From Prolixibacteraceae bacterium (GTDB lineage Bacteria > Bacteroidota > Bacteroidia > Bacteroidales > Prolixibacteraceae): a stretch of 38,992 nucleotides of DNA. The stretch lies in contig JANQHI010000040.1 in assembly GCA_028282705.1 (NCBI GenBank), positions 1-38,992 of the forward strand. Reading direction: 5' to 3'. A program made the translations under genes and the position numbers. How positions within the stretch are numbered: the stretch's first letter is position 1; each line of letters opens with the position of its first letter. This document shows, piece after piece, positions 7,351 through 15,903 of this stretch. Below the pieces are notes generated by a model. The model did not search any database. It had not been told where the DNA came from and worked only from the letters and a program-made list of their open reading frames with translations.

Positions 7351-9108
7351 CTAGTTCCTGGGTTTCTTTTTCTTACCTGAATAAGATTCCCTTTTTGTAG
7401 AAGTATCAGGTTTTGATTCTTCAACAAGCAGGCTTGAGTTTTCATAATAAGCTTTGCTAAAGCCCCTTAATACATCTTCTTTATATTGGCTATCTACTTC
7501 AAAAAAGGAGAATTTTTTCATCAGGTCAATTTTGCCAATGGGGATATTCCTTTTTCTGGTATTTTGGTTGATAAGCCCAATCAGCTTGGGTACATCCAGC
7601 CCCTTTTTTGTTCCTACATTAATATAAAAACGTGTATATCCTGCTTCAGCTCCTTTGTTGCCACTTCTGCCACTTCCTCTTACATCGCCCCTGTTGCTGC
7701 GTTTTTCTGTCCTGCTTCTGCGTTCATCTCCCTGCCTTCTTTCCTTGCGCCCTTTCCTTGATGACCTTGTTTCTTTAACATCTGCATTCAGGTCTCTGGC
7801 ATTTTTATAGTAGTTCAGGAAACGGTTAAATTCAACTGAAACAACATGTTTGATAAGCTCTTCACGTGGAAGCCACTCCAGTTTTTTATAAATGGTAGGC
7901 ATGAACTGCCCAATTTGGGTTTCATCAATTTCTACCTTTTCAATTTTGTCAATTAGGTTGAACAGTTGTTTCTCGCAAATTTCACGTCCTGTTGGTGCAG
8001 GTTTACGTTCAAATTTGGCATTGGCCATTTTTTCCAATTGCCTGATCTTGTTATTCTCCCTTGTGTGCACAATAGAAATAGAAGTCCCTTTTTTCCCAGC
8101 ACGTCCTGTCCTTCCACTCCTGTGGATATACACTTCCAGGTCATCAGGAAGGTTATAGTTGATCACATGGGTGAGGCTGTCTACATCAAGGCCACGTGCA
8201 GCAACATCAGTAGCTATCAATAATTGGAGTTGCTTGTTACGAAAACGGTTCATAACATAAGTCCTTTGTGCCTGTGAGAGGTCGCCATGCAAGGCATCAG
8301 CATTGTAGCCACTTGCCATCATTTTATCAGCAACATCTTTTGTTTCGCTCCTTGTCCTGCAAAATACAATCCCATAAATATTAGGGTGTACATCAGCAAT
8401 CCTTTTCAGGGCTTCAAAACGGTCGCGTGCATTTACCATGTAGTACACGTGGTTTACATTTTCGGCAGCAGCATTTTGTTTCCCCACTGAAATTTGCTCA
8501 GAATCTGACATGTAATTCTTTGCCATCTGGGCAATTTCTTTAGGCATAGTGGCCGAAAATAGGAATGTCCTTTTTTCAGCAGGCGTGCCTTCCAATATGG
8601 CATCCAAATCTTCTTTAAAGCCCATGTTAAGCATTTCATCAGCCTCATCAAGGACAAGCCATTTTATGTTATGCACCTTTAGTACTTTTCTTTTGATCAT
8701 ATCAAGTGACCTGCCAGGGGTACCAACTACAATTTGTACCCCCTTTTTTAGTGCTTTAATTTGTGGCTCAATGCTAGCACCTCCATATACAGCACATACC
8801 TTAATGTTAGGGATATATTTTGTAAATTTTTCAATGTCTGAAGTGATCTGCATGCACAATTCACGGGTGGGGCATAAGATCAGGCTTTGTACATCCCTTG
8901 AATTTTTATCAGCCAATTGGATAATTGGAAGCCCAAAAGCAGCAGTTTTACCTGTCCCTGTTTGTGCCAGTGCAACAAGGTCTTGCTCTTTTTCAAGGAT
9001 AAAAGGGAGGGTTTGTGCCTGGATAGGGGTAGGGGTTTCAAAGCCCATGTCACCAATGGCTTGTAGGATTTTGGAGTCTAACCCTGCTTCTGTAAATTTA
9101 TCTATCAT
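7351..9108 (-). CDS. DEAD-box RNA helicase with DbpA RNA-binding domain
   Basis: 585 residues. The full helicase set is visible: Q motif (GFETPTPIQ), motif I AQTGTGKT, Ia PTREL, Ib TPGR, II DEAD, III SAT, IV region VFCRT, V ARGLDV and VI HRSGRTGRAG. After the two RecA-like domains comes a basic Arg/Gly/Ser linker (about 440-487), then a DbpA-type RNA-binding domain (about 488-555, with YINVGTKKGLDVPKLIGLIN). This is the CsdA/DeaD-like architecture used in ribosome assembly and cold-shock RNA remodelling. It is transcribed alone from a promoter with a good -7 box near 9207, leaving a leader of roughly 90 bases. Confidence 0.95.
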   Translation of the reverse strand: MIDKFTEAGLDSKILQAIGDMGFETPTPIQAQTLPFILEKEQDLVALAQTGTGKTAAFGLPIIQLADKNSRDVQSLILCPTRELCMQITSDIEKFTKYIPNIKVCAVYGGASIEPQIKALKKGVQIVVGTPGRSLDMIKRKVLKVHNIKWLVLDEADEMLNMGFKEDLDAILEGTPAEKRTFLFSATMPKEIAQMAKNYMSDSEQISVGKQNAAAENVNHVYYMVNARDRFEALKRIADVHPNIYGIVFCRTRSETKDVADKMMASGYNADALHGDLSQAQRTYVMNRFRNKQLQLLIATDVAARGLDVDSLTHVINYNLPDDLEVYIHRSGRTGRAGKKGTSISIVHTRENNKIRQLEKMANAKFERKPAPTGREICEKQLFNLIDKIEKVEIDETQIGQFMPTIYKKLEWLPREELIKHVVSVEFNRFLNYYKNARDLNADVKETRSSRKGRKERRQGDERRSRTEKRSNRGDVRGSGRSGNKGAEAGYTRFYINVGTKKGLDVPKLIGLINQNTRKRNIPIGKIDLMKKFSFFEVDSQYKEDVLRGFSKAYYENSSLLVEESKPDTSTKRESYSGKKKKPRN

Positions 9109-9202
9109 CTAAATGAATTCTTAATTTTAAAATATAAGTATAAAAACTTTTGAAATACAGGAAGATCATATGAAAATCAGGCCATGTAATTCTTAAGCGC
9201 GC

Positions 9203-9211
9203 GCAAAGGTA
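9203..9211 (-). promoter_or_regulatory. -7 promoter box of the DEAD-box helicase gene
   Basis: The minus strand reads TACCTTTGC, a perfect TAnnTTTGC Bacteroidota -7 element, embedded in a GC-rich GCGCGC patch that stands out in the AT-rich spacer. A matching TTG at 17-23 bases upstream is not present. The implied leader to the ATG at 9108 is about 90 bases, long enough for cold-shock-type RNA control, though I see no defined structure. Confidence 0.55.
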
Positions 9212-9276
9212 CGCTTATTTAACAGATAATGAAGGATTAACAATGTTTTTTTATAAGATTTAATATTGGGACACAC

Positions 9277-10410
9277 CTATTTAAATGCCTGTTCAATATC
9301 ATCAACCAGGTCTTCCCAGTTCTCTATACCAACTGACAAGCGCAACAGCCCTTTTGAAATACCTTCTTTTTCCAGCTGTTCTTCATTTAAATGCCTGTGA
9401 GAAGTTAGGGCAGGTGCGCAAATGGTAGTCTCTACACCACCAAGGCTTACTGATGGCCTTATCAGTTTTAATTTCTTCTGAAAAGCATAACTGTCATTAT
9501 CAACCAATTCAAATGATAGCATACCCCCAAATCCCAGCATTTGCTTTTTTGCAATATCATGCCCATTGTGTGTAGCTAACCCTGGGTAATAGACATGTTC
9601 AATTTTTGGGTGGTTGTTGAGTATATCAGCAATGAAGCCTGCATTTTTATTTTGCTGGTTCACCCTTACTGACAATGTTTTCAAGCTTCTTTCCAATAAT
9701 GAACACATTTGTGCATTCAGGCTACCTCCCAGGTGCAGTGCCATAGGCCTGATTGTTGAAATTATCTCTTTTGTGCTAACCACTGCCCCAGCACAAATAT
9801 CACTGTGCCCACTCAGGTATTTGGTGGCACTATGCAATACAATGTCAATCCCAAAATCAATTGGGTTCTGGTTGATTGGGGAAGCAAATGTATTGTCAAT
9901 AATGGTTAGGATGTTTTCCTTTTTTGCCAGTTGTGCAATAGCTTCAATGTCAGTAACCTGTAAAAGTGGGTTTGATGGGGTTTCAATATAAATTACCCTG
10001 GTTTCAGGGGTTATGGCTTTTTTAAAACTTTTAGGGTGGTTGTTTTCAACAATGGTATAGCTGATGCCAAACTGGTCAAGATGGTTGGTTACCATGCTGA
10101 AAGTCCCACCATATAGCCCTTTCTGAAAAACCACATGCCCATTTTTCTGTACCAGTGAAAACAAGGTAGAGCTAATAGCTGCCATCCCTGAAGAAAAAAC
10201 CAATCCATCTTCCCCATTTTCAAGGGCAGCTATTTTTTCAACAACTGATTGCTGGTTAATGGTATTAAAATACCTTGGGTACACAATGTGGGGTGCATCA
10301 AGGTAGCCTACTGATGTGGATGCATAAATGGGGGTATTTGTCCCCATGGAATTTTCATCAAATTGGGTTCCTGAATGGACAGCTTGTGTCTCTTTTTTTT
10401 GGTTCTTCAC
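9277..10410 (-). CDS. Cys/Met metabolism PLP-dependent lyase (cystathionine gamma-synthase/lyase type)
   Basis: 377 residues spanning the whole Cys_Met_Meta_PP fold. Visible landmarks are Y44-P-R46 (phosphate contacts from the partner subunit), LYGGTF (active-site Tyr100), ETPSNPLLQVTDI, the IDNTFASP strand with the cofactor Asp, the SATKYLSGHSD motif whose Lys197 forms the Schiff base, and the C-terminal SLGGVETTICAPALTSH. These enzymes act in trans-sulfuration or as methionine gamma-lyase. The exact reaction (CGS, CGL or MGL) cannot be told from sequence alone, so I give no symbol. It stands alone; the upstream VOC gene is separated by an 83-base repeat-bearing gap. Confidence 0.92.
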   Translation of the reverse strand: MKNQKKETQAVHSGTQFDENSMGTNTPIYASTSVGYLDAPHIVYPRYFNTINQQSVVEKIAALENGEDGLVFSSGMAAISSTLFSLVQKNGHVVFQKGLYGGTFSMVTNHLDQFGISYTIVENNHPKSFKKAITPETRVIYIETPSNPLLQVTDIEAIAQLAKKENILTIIDNTFASPINQNPIDFGIDIVLHSATKYLSGHSDICAGAVVSTKEIISTIRPMALHLGGSLNAQMCSLLERSLKTLSVRVNQQNKNAGFIADILNNHPKIEHVYYPGLATHNGHDIAKKQMLGFGGMLSFELVDNDSYAFQKKLKLIRPSVSLGGVETTICAPALTSHRHLNEEQLEKEGISKGLLRLSVGIENWEDLVDDIEQAFK

Positions 10411-10454
10411 AAAAAGTATTTTTGGTAATAAATGGCTTCAGGAGTTGAAGATAA

Positions 10455-10493
10455 AAATTATTCATCAATTATCCAGTAACCAGCAACCTGCAC
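10455..10493. repeat. Degenerate short-period intergenic repeat
   Basis: The gap before the PLP gene carries a run of loosely repeated CCAG/CAAC words. Its 13-mer ATCCAGTAACCAG at 10471-10483 recurs exactly at 25549-25561. Such low-complexity spacers also appear at 13438, 21445 and 25430 in this window. Confidence 0.5.
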
Positions 10494-10877
10494 CTAGCCC
10501 TTACTATGCAAACAAATATGGTTTCCTTCAGTATCTTCAAAAACAGCATAATAGCCAATTTCTTCTGTAATCAGGGTTTTGGATAGCACTACCTTACCAC
10601 CACTGGGTTCAACCTTGTTAAGTACCACGGAAAGGTCTTCACCTCCTTGTAAATACACTTTGCTTCCCAATGAACTGGGAACATACCCTTGCCCTTGGAC
10701 TATAGCACCACCCACTCCTTGCTTTTCCTGGTCCATTAAAAAGAACCCCATCAGGTTAGGTCCCATTTGCTCTTCAGGCATTTCAAAATCATAAATTTTT
10801 GAATAGAATTCCTTTGCCCTGCTAAAGTTAAGGACAGGTATCTCAAACCATACTGCTACATCTTTTGGTAATTCCAT
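10494..10877 (-). CDS. VOC (glyoxalase/bleomycin-resistance fold) family protein
   Basis: 127 residues with the two beta-alpha-beta-beta-beta modules of the vicinal-oxygen-chelate fold: VAVWFEIPVLNFSRAKEFYSKIY at the start, a central MGFFLMDQ and GSKVYLQ, and the closing EIGYYAVFEDTEGNHICLHS. The C-terminal metal-type Glu (in EDTEGNHICL) is conserved, but the partner metal residues cannot be placed with certainty. Function is unknown; many small members bind or modify small molecules. It is divergent from surE across a 288-base spacer that holds an inverted repeat and a terminator. Confidence 0.88.
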   Translation of the reverse strand: MELPKDVAVWFEIPVLNFSRAKEFYSKIYDFEMPEEQMGPNLMGFFLMDQEKQGVGGAIVQGQGYVPSSLGSKVYLQGGEDLSVVLNKVEPSGGKVVLSKTLITEEIGYYAVFEDTEGNHICLHSKG

Positions 10878-10896
10878 AATGTTTTATTTTACTGTT

Positions 10897-10940
10897 TGTA
10901 ATCCTTAACAGGTTATGGCATAAATAGTTTAAGGATTACA
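10897..10940 (+). repeat. 12-bp inverted repeat with 20-base loop
   Basis: TGTAATCCTTAA (10897-10908) pairs perfectly with TTAAGGATTACA (10929-10940). It lies just upstream of the VOC start codon in the divergent spacer and 70 bases before a strong plus-strand terminator. It may be an operator for the VOC gene or the 5' hairpin of a small transcript ending at the terminator. Confidence 0.6.
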
Positions 10941-11011
10941 GAAAAGACGGCAAAAGCTGCTATATCCTCCAGCCTCTTTCCAATACTTATAATTGTTTTA
11001 AAGGAACTACC

Positions 11012-11048
11012 AAAGAACCGTTCTCTACTAAAAGAACGGTTCTTTTTT
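11012..11048 (+). terminator. Strong intrinsic terminator with no annotated gene upstream
   Basis: AAAGAACCGTTCT (11012-11024) and AGAACGGTTCTTT (11033-11045) form a perfect 13-bp stem with an 8-base loop, then T-rich TTT. It is oriented to end plus-strand transcripts, but no plus-strand gene precedes it. The neighbouring VOC gene runs the other way, and the surE promoter box lies downstream. It therefore either ends an unannotated RNA or is left over from a lost gene. Confidence 0.75.
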
Positions 11049-11134
11049 CTGGAATATAGGATACAATAAAATTGGATATTTGATATAGTAGTTGTTGATA
11101 ATGGAAAGAGCAATAAGTTTAGGTTTGATTTAAC

Positions 11135-11142
11135 TATATTTG
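11135..11142 (+). promoter_or_regulatory. -7 promoter box of surE
   Basis: TATATTTG followed by C is a perfect match to the Bacteroidota TAnnTTTG element, 23 bases before the surE ATG. That would give a very short leader. A convincing -33 TTG at the usual spacing is not seen. Confidence 0.55.
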
Positions 11143-11165
11143 CTTTACCAATTAACCAAATAAGA

Positions 11166-11927
11166 ATGACAAATAAACCACTGATTTTAGTAGTTAATGA
11201 TGATGGGGTACATGCTAAAGGGATACATGAGTTGATTGATGTTATCTGCAACTTTGGGGATGTGGTGGTAATTGCCCCAGAGAGCCACCAGTCAGGGAAA
11301 TCAGCAGCCATAACAGTTGATGCACCATTGCGTGCCACAAAAATTGAAGAAAATAATGGGGTGGTAATATACAAATGCAATGGTACCCCTGTTGATTGTG
11401 TAAAACTGGGGTTTAACCAGTTGCTTGAACGCAAACCTGATTTTGTGGTATCGGGCATTAACCATGGGGCAAATTCATCCATCAGTGTAATTTACAGTGG
11501 CACTGTTGGGGCAGCCATTGAGGGCAGCTTGCATGGGGTTCCTTCTGTGGCTTTTTCATTGTGTGACTACAGCCCAAATGCAGATTTTTCAAAAGCTAAA
11601 ATTGTTTGTGCCAAAGTATTCCAGCGTGTAATTGAAAATGGGCTGCCACAGTTTACCTGCCTGAATGTGAACATCCCTGTGGGCAATATTAAAGGCATTA
11701 AAGTAGGTAGGCAGGCCAGGGGGAAATGGATGGAAGAGTTTGAAAAACGCACAGACCCCCATAACAGGGATTACTATTGGTTGTCAGGGTATTTTCAAAG
11801 CTTTGAGGATGAAACAGATGATACAGATATTAATGCCCTGGAAGATAATTTTGCATCTGTTGTGCCCGTTAATATAGATATGACTTGCTACCATGCTTTG
11901 CAGGAATTAAAAAGATGGGATTTCTGA
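11166..11927 (+). CDS. surE: 5'/3'-nucleotidase SurE
   Basis: 253 residues. The SurE signature is complete: LVVNDDGVHAKGIHEL at the N-terminus with the metal Asp pair, VVVIAPESHQSGKSAAIT, NGTPVDCVKLG, and SGINHGANSSISVIYSGTVG with the metal Asn. These cytosolic phosphatases remove phosphate from nucleoside monophosphates and short polyphosphate. The stop is followed one base later by the start of a small membrane protein gene, so the two are coupled. lpxB follows 69 bases after that pair, an order I associate with this phylum. Confidence 0.95.
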   Translation: MTNKPLILVVNDDGVHAKGIHELIDVICNFGDVVVIAPESHQSGKSAAITVDAPLRATKIEENNGVVIYKCNGTPVDCVKLGFNQLLERKPDFVVSGINHGANSSISVIYSGTVGAAIEGSLHGVPSVAFSLCDYSPNADFSKAKIVCAKVFQRVIENGLPQFTCLNVNIPVGNIKGIKVGRQARGKWMEEFEKRTDPHNRDYYWLSGYFQSFEDETDDTDINALEDNFASVVPVNIDMTCYHALQELKRWDF

Positions 11928-11928
11928 T

Positions 11929-12225
11929 ATGAGGAAAAGAAAAAAGAATGATAAAATGGGTATTGGCTTTATGGCTGGTATCCTTTTGCCTTTGGTTATT
12001 TTTGTTTTTATCCACTATACACGTTACCCAGATGTCCCTTTAATTGATTATGCAAAAGACCTTTGGGAGATGAAGGTTTTTATTAAGATAATGAGCCTTT
12101 GCGTTTTTCCAAATTTGTTGGTGTTCCTCCTTTATATCAGGAGGAAAAAAGATGCTGCTGCCAGGGGGGTACTAGCTGCTACATTTGTATATGCTTTGTT
12201 GGTTCTAATCTCACAGGTATTATAA
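11929..12225 (+). CDS. Small membrane protein of unknown function
   Basis: 98 residues starting one base after the surE stop, which supports the start and expression with surE. A basic N-terminus (MRKRKKNDK) is followed by membrane segments at about 12-30, 46-66 and 77-97, with an RRKKD cytosolic loop between the second and third. I recognise no family. Its fixed place between surE and lpxB suggests a conserved envelope-related role, but nothing in the sequence defines it. Confidence 0.8.
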   Translation: MRKRKKNDKMGIGFMAGILLPLVIFVFIHYTRYPDVPLIDYAKDLWEMKVFIKIMSLCVFPNLLVFLLYIRRKKDAAARGVLAATFVYALLVLISQVL

Positions 12226-12235
12226 AATGGAACGA

Positions 12236-12253
12236 GTCCCGAGCACTCGGGAC
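12236..12253. repeat. GC-rich palindrome in surE-lpxB spacer
   Basis: GTCCCGAGCACTCGGGAC has 8-bp arms around a CA centre. Its 14-base core is the exact reverse complement of the core of the palindrome at 30836-30855. This marks both as copies of one small repeat family. No T-run follows it, so it is not an obvious terminator. Confidence 0.75.
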
Positions 12254-12294
12254 GAGTTACATAAGTTACCATTGAAAATTAATAATATAAACGA

Positions 12295-13425
12295 ATGAAA
12301 TATTATTTAATAGCTGGAGAAGCCTCAGGAGACCTGCATGGTGCCAACTTAATAAAAGAGCTTAAGGATGCTGAGAAAGAAGCCCAGTTCAGGTTTTTTG
12401 GAGGAGGCCTTATGCAAGCTGAATCTGATAACCTGGTAAAACATTATAAAGAAATGGCATTTATGGGGCTGTGGGATGTGGTATACAATATCAGGACAAT
12501 CAGGCGCAACATGGAGCTTTGCAAAATGGATATTTTAGCTTTCAACCCTGATGTGCTTATACTGATTGACTACCCTGGCTTTAATATGAGGATGGCTGAA
12601 TTTGCCAAAAAATCAGGGATAAAAGTATTCTATTTTATATCACCAAAAATTTGGGCCTGGAAAGAGTGGAGGATCAAAAAGATCAAAGCTTATGTGGATG
12701 AAATGTTTACCATCCTCCCTTTTGAAACTGGTTTTTATAAAAAGCATAATTACAATGTCCACTATGTGGGAAATCCTTTGGTTGAAAAGATAACTACTTT
12801 TCAGGAGAAGGTTAGCACAGCAGAAGAGTTTAGGAAAAAGAATAAACTGGATGAATGCCCAATAGTATCCCTATTAGCAGGAAGCAGGAAAGGGGAGATC
12901 AAAATGATCTTGCCACTGATGTTGGAATTGTCTGATTGTTACCCTGATTTCCAGTTTATTATTTCACAAGGTCCTTCAGTACCAGAGGAGCTTTATAAGA
13001 AGGTTTTGGGTGGCAGGAATATTCCTCTTTTTCAAGGTGAAACTTATGAGTTAGTGTCACATTCCCATGCAGCCCTGGTTACTTCAGGTACAGCAACCCT
13101 GGAAACAGCTTTGTTGAATACTCCTCAGATTGTATTGTACAAATTCAGGGGCAATAAACATTTTGGCAAGTGGTTCCGAAAAACATTTATCAAAATAAAA
13201 TATGTGTCCTTACCTAACCTTGTGGTTGATAAAGAAGCTGTGAAAGAGTTTATTATGGAAGAAATGACTTTAGAAAATGTAAAGCCAGCTATGGATAAGC
13301 TGCTAAATGATCAAGGTTTCAGGAACAAAATATATGAAGATTATGCCCAACTAAAAGAACTAATGGGAGGACCAGGTGCAGCAAAAAGGGCTGCCTTGAA
13401 AATGGTTGAATTATTGGTAGGATAG
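12295..13425 (+). CDS. lpxB: Lipid-A-disaccharide synthase
   Basis: 376 residues matching LpxB (GT19) throughout. Landmarks are YYLIAGEASGDLHGANLI at the start, FMGLWDV, ILIDYPGFNMRMA, FYFISPKIWAWKEWRIKKIK, PFETGFYKKH, HYVGNPLV, LLAGSRKGEIKMILPLMLE, and the sugar-nucleotide region around VTSGTATLETALLNTPQIVLYK. It joins UDP-2,3-diacylglucosamine with lipid X at the inner membrane to form the lipid A disaccharide, showing that the host makes lipopolysaccharide. It is probably co-transcribed with surE and the small membrane protein, and gldFG follows after a short repeat-bearing gap. Confidence 0.97.
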   Translation: MKYYLIAGEASGDLHGANLIKELKDAEKEAQFRFFGGGLMQAESDNLVKHYKEMAFMGLWDVVYNIRTIRRNMELCKMDILAFNPDVLILIDYPGFNMRMAEFAKKSGIKVFYFISPKIWAWKEWRIKKIKAYVDEMFTILPFETGFYKKHNYNVHYVGNPLVEKITTFQEKVSTAEEFRKKNKLDECPIVSLLAGSRKGEIKMILPLMLELSDCYPDFQFIISQGPSVPEELYKKVLGGRNIPLFQGETYELVSHSHAALVTSGTATLETALLNTPQIVLYKFRGNKHFGKWFRKTFIKIKYVSLPNLVVDKEAVKEFIMEEMTLENVKPAMDKLLNDQGFRNKIYEDYAQLKELMGGPGAAKRAALKMVELLVG

Positions 13426-13437
13426 TAAATTAAAAAA

Positions 13438-13480
13438 GAAATACTAGATACTAGGTAATTGAATCTTGATACTAGATATT
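13438..13480. repeat. Degenerate repeat between lpxB and gldFG
   Basis: ATACTAGATACTAG and GATACTAGATATT are near-copies of a 10-base word within 40 bases. This is the same style of short-period spacer repeat as those at 10455, 21445 and 25430. Confidence 0.45.
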
Positions 13481-13485
13481 AAATT

Positions 13486-15894
13486 ATGTACCATTTACTT
13501 AAAAAAGAGATAAACAGTTTCCTTGGCTCCCTGATTGGTTATATTGTTATTGTAACCCTTTTGTCAACCTGTGGCTTGTTTTTATGGGTATTTAAAGGAG
13601 GGTATAATGTGGTTGAAAATGGGTATGCTACCCTTGAAAGCCTTTTTGCCCTTGCCCCCTGGTTGTACCTGTTCCTGGTGCCAGCCATTACCATGAGGAT
13701 GTTTGCTGAAGAGAAAAAACAAGGGACAATGGAAGTACTCCTTACCAAGCCTGTATCAGACAGGAAGATTGTCCTGGCTAAATTCTTTGCTGGGATCATT
13801 TTAGTATCCATTTCACTTCTTCCCACCCTCATTTACTTTTATTCAGTATATCAATTGGGAAACCCAGTTGGTAGCATTGATACAGGTGGTACTTGGGGGT
13901 CATACCTTGGGTTGCTTTTCCTGGCAGCCATATATGTAGCTATTGGTCTGTTTGCCTCATCAATAACTGATAACCAGATTGTGTCATTTGTAACAGCTAT
14001 GGTGCTTTCCTTCATTTTTTATATGGGTTTTGAGTTTATTGGTGAAGCTGGTATCCCATATCCATTGGAAAAATTCCTAACATGGGTAAGCATTAATGAG
14101 CATTACCTGGCAGTAAGCAGGGGGGTAGTTGAATTTAATGACCTGGTTTATTTTATTGGGATAAAAATCATATTCCTGTATGCTACAAAGCTTTGTTTAA
14201 GGAAAGGGCAGGAAAAAAAGAAGCTTGTGTTAAAAGCATCCATGATACCTGCCATCCTGGTAGCTGCCTATATTGTTTCTGGTGTTAGCAACTTTAGGCT
14301 TGACCTTACTTCAGAAAAAAGGTATTCAGTTACTGAAGCAGGGAAAAATATGGTACAGAGGGTTGAACAGCCTGTGGAAATTGAACTGTTCCTTGATGGG
14401 GAGATGCCAGCAGGTTTCAGGAGGCTACAAAAAGCTGTAGTTGAAAAAGTGGATGATTTAGGTGCTCATGCTTCAGCAAAGATCAGGATGAGAATTACTG
14501 ACCCTTATGAAACAGCCACAGGCACAGAAAGGAGTAAATTTTTTGAATGGCTTGAAAAGCAAGGCATTAAGCCTTATGATGTGAGGAATACCACAGAAAA
14601 AGGGGTGGTAACCAGTAGGCTATACCCTGGGGCAATTATCAAATATAAAGGGCAGCAATTGCCCCTGAACTTCCTGAAAACCAGTGAAGGGTTTAGCCAT
14701 GAGGTGAACCTGAACCACTCTATTGAAGCCATTGAATTTGAACTGGTTGAAGCCATAAGGAAATTAACCAGGGAAAAGAAAAAACAACTGGCTTTCCTGA
14801 AAGGGCATGGAGAACTGAACCAATGGGATGTATATGATATTAGCAACAGCCTGTTAAATGATTTTTATGTTTCAAGGATAACCACTGGGCAGCTTATAGA
14901 AGGAGATAAAAAATATGATATAGTTATTTGTGCAGGAGCAACCATCCCTTTTGAAGAAAAGGATAAAATTGCCATAGACCAGTACCTGATGCAGGGAGGT
15001 AAATTAATGTGGTTTATTGACCCAGTGAGGGTAAGCTTGGATAGCCTGACCAGGGGATACATGACCCTGGCATTCCCTCATGATTTGAACCTGGATGATA
15101 TGCTTTTCCAGTATGGGGTAAGGCTGAACACTGACTTGGTACAGGATGTATATTGCTCAAGGGTTATGGTAAATACTGCTGCATTTGGCACACCAGAAAA
15201 CTTTACCCCTGAGCCCTGGTATTATTCACCTTTGTTAACTCCTTCTGACAACCACCCAATAAGTAGGAACTTAAACCTGGTAATGTCAGAATTTGTATCA
15301 TCCATTGATACTGTCTCTGCCAATGCATCCATAAAGAAATCAGTTATCCTGTCCAGCTCTCCTTATGCCAGGAAAGTTAAAACCCCTTCAGGTATCAGCC
15401 TTGAAAACATAAATAACCCACCTGCAAAGGAGCTATTTAATATCCCATTTATCCCTACTGGAATCTTATTGGAGGGGATATTCCCATCAGTTTATAAAAA
15501 CAGGATGGTTGAAAACCTGGGGTATTCACGGCAAGAGGTTATCAATGAAAGCCAACCCACCAAAATGATGGTTTTTTCTGATGCCAGTATCATAGCCAAC
15601 CAGGTGGAATATTCTGCCAAAGGGCAAAGGATGTTTGAACTTGGTTTAGATATGGTAGCCCAAAAAACATATGGGAACAAGGAATTTTTGCTGAATGCCA
15701 TACACTACCTGAATGATGAGGAAGGCATCATGCAGCTCAGGAACAGGGCATTAAAACTGAGGCTGCTTGATAAGGCCAGGTTGCGCGAACAAAAGCGCCA
15801 ATGGCAGGTTATTAACGTGCTCCTGCCTGTTTTGCTGGTGTCTATCCTGGGTATTGTTTATAATATTAGGAGGAGGTATAAATTTTCGCGTTAA
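13486..15894 (+). CDS. gldFG: Fused GldF-GldG ABC transporter permease/auxiliary subunit
   Basis: 802 residues combining two proteins usually encoded apart. Residues 1-240 are the GldF-type ABC-2 permease: six membrane segments, with MRMFAEEKKQGTMEVLLTKPVSDRKIVLAKF between the second and third. Residues about 250-802 are GldG: one membrane segment, then SNFRLDLTSEKRYSVTEA, the periplasmic Gldg domain (KKKQLAFLKGHGELN..., GGKLMWFIDPV), and a C-terminal anchor near 780-797. A Lys-rich joint (RKGQEKKKLVLKA) marks the fusion. With the ATPase GldA, this transporter is linked to gliding motility and type IX secretion in the phylum; no gldA is in the window. dnaN follows. Confidence 0.92.
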   Translation: MYHLLKKEINSFLGSLIGYIVIVTLLSTCGLFLWVFKGGYNVVENGYATLESLFALAPWLYLFLVPAITMRMFAEEKKQGTMEVLLTKPVSDRKIVLAKFFAGIILVSISLLPTLIYFYSVYQLGNPVGSIDTGGTWGSYLGLLFLAAIYVAIGLFASSITDNQIVSFVTAMVLSFIFYMGFEFIGEAGIPYPLEKFLTWVSINEHYLAVSRGVVEFNDLVYFIGIKIIFLYATKLCLRKGQEKKKLVLKASMIPAILVAAYIVSGVSNFRLDLTSEKRYSVTEAGKNMVQRVEQPVEIELFLDGEMPAGFRRLQKAVVEKVDDLGAHASAKIRMRITDPYETATGTERSKFFEWLEKQGIKPYDVRNTTEKGVVTSRLYPGAIIKYKGQQLPLNFLKTSEGFSHEVNLNHSIEAIEFELVEAIRKLTREKKKQLAFLKGHGELNQWDVYDISNSLLNDFYVSRITTGQLIEGDKKYDIVICAGATIPFEEKDKIAIDQYLMQGGKLMWFIDPVRVSLDSLTRGYMTLAFPHDLNLDDMLFQYGVRLNTDLVQDVYCSRVMVNTAAFGTPENFTPEPWYYSPLLTPSDNHPISRNLNLVMSEFVSSIDTVSANASIKKSVILSSSPYARKVKTPSGISLENINNPPAKELFNIPFIPTGILLEGIFPSVYKNRMVENLGYSRQEVINESQPTKMMVFSDASIIANQVEYSAKGQRMFELGLDMVAQKTYGNKEFLLNAIHYLNDEEGIMQLRNRALKLRLLDKARLREQKRQWQVINVLLPVLLVSILGIVYNIRRRYKFSR

Positions 15895-15903
15895 GAAATC
15901 GTG

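Noticed and set aside
8549-9112. 187-residue plus-strand open frame opposite the DEAD-box helicase
   Set aside because: It is a shadow of the helicase N-terminal domain, with a Ser/Cys-rich product of no recognisable kind.
10913-11482. 189-residue minus-strand open frame opposite surE
   Set aside because: It runs antisense through the conserved start of surE, its product has no family likeness, and it crosses the orphan terminator.
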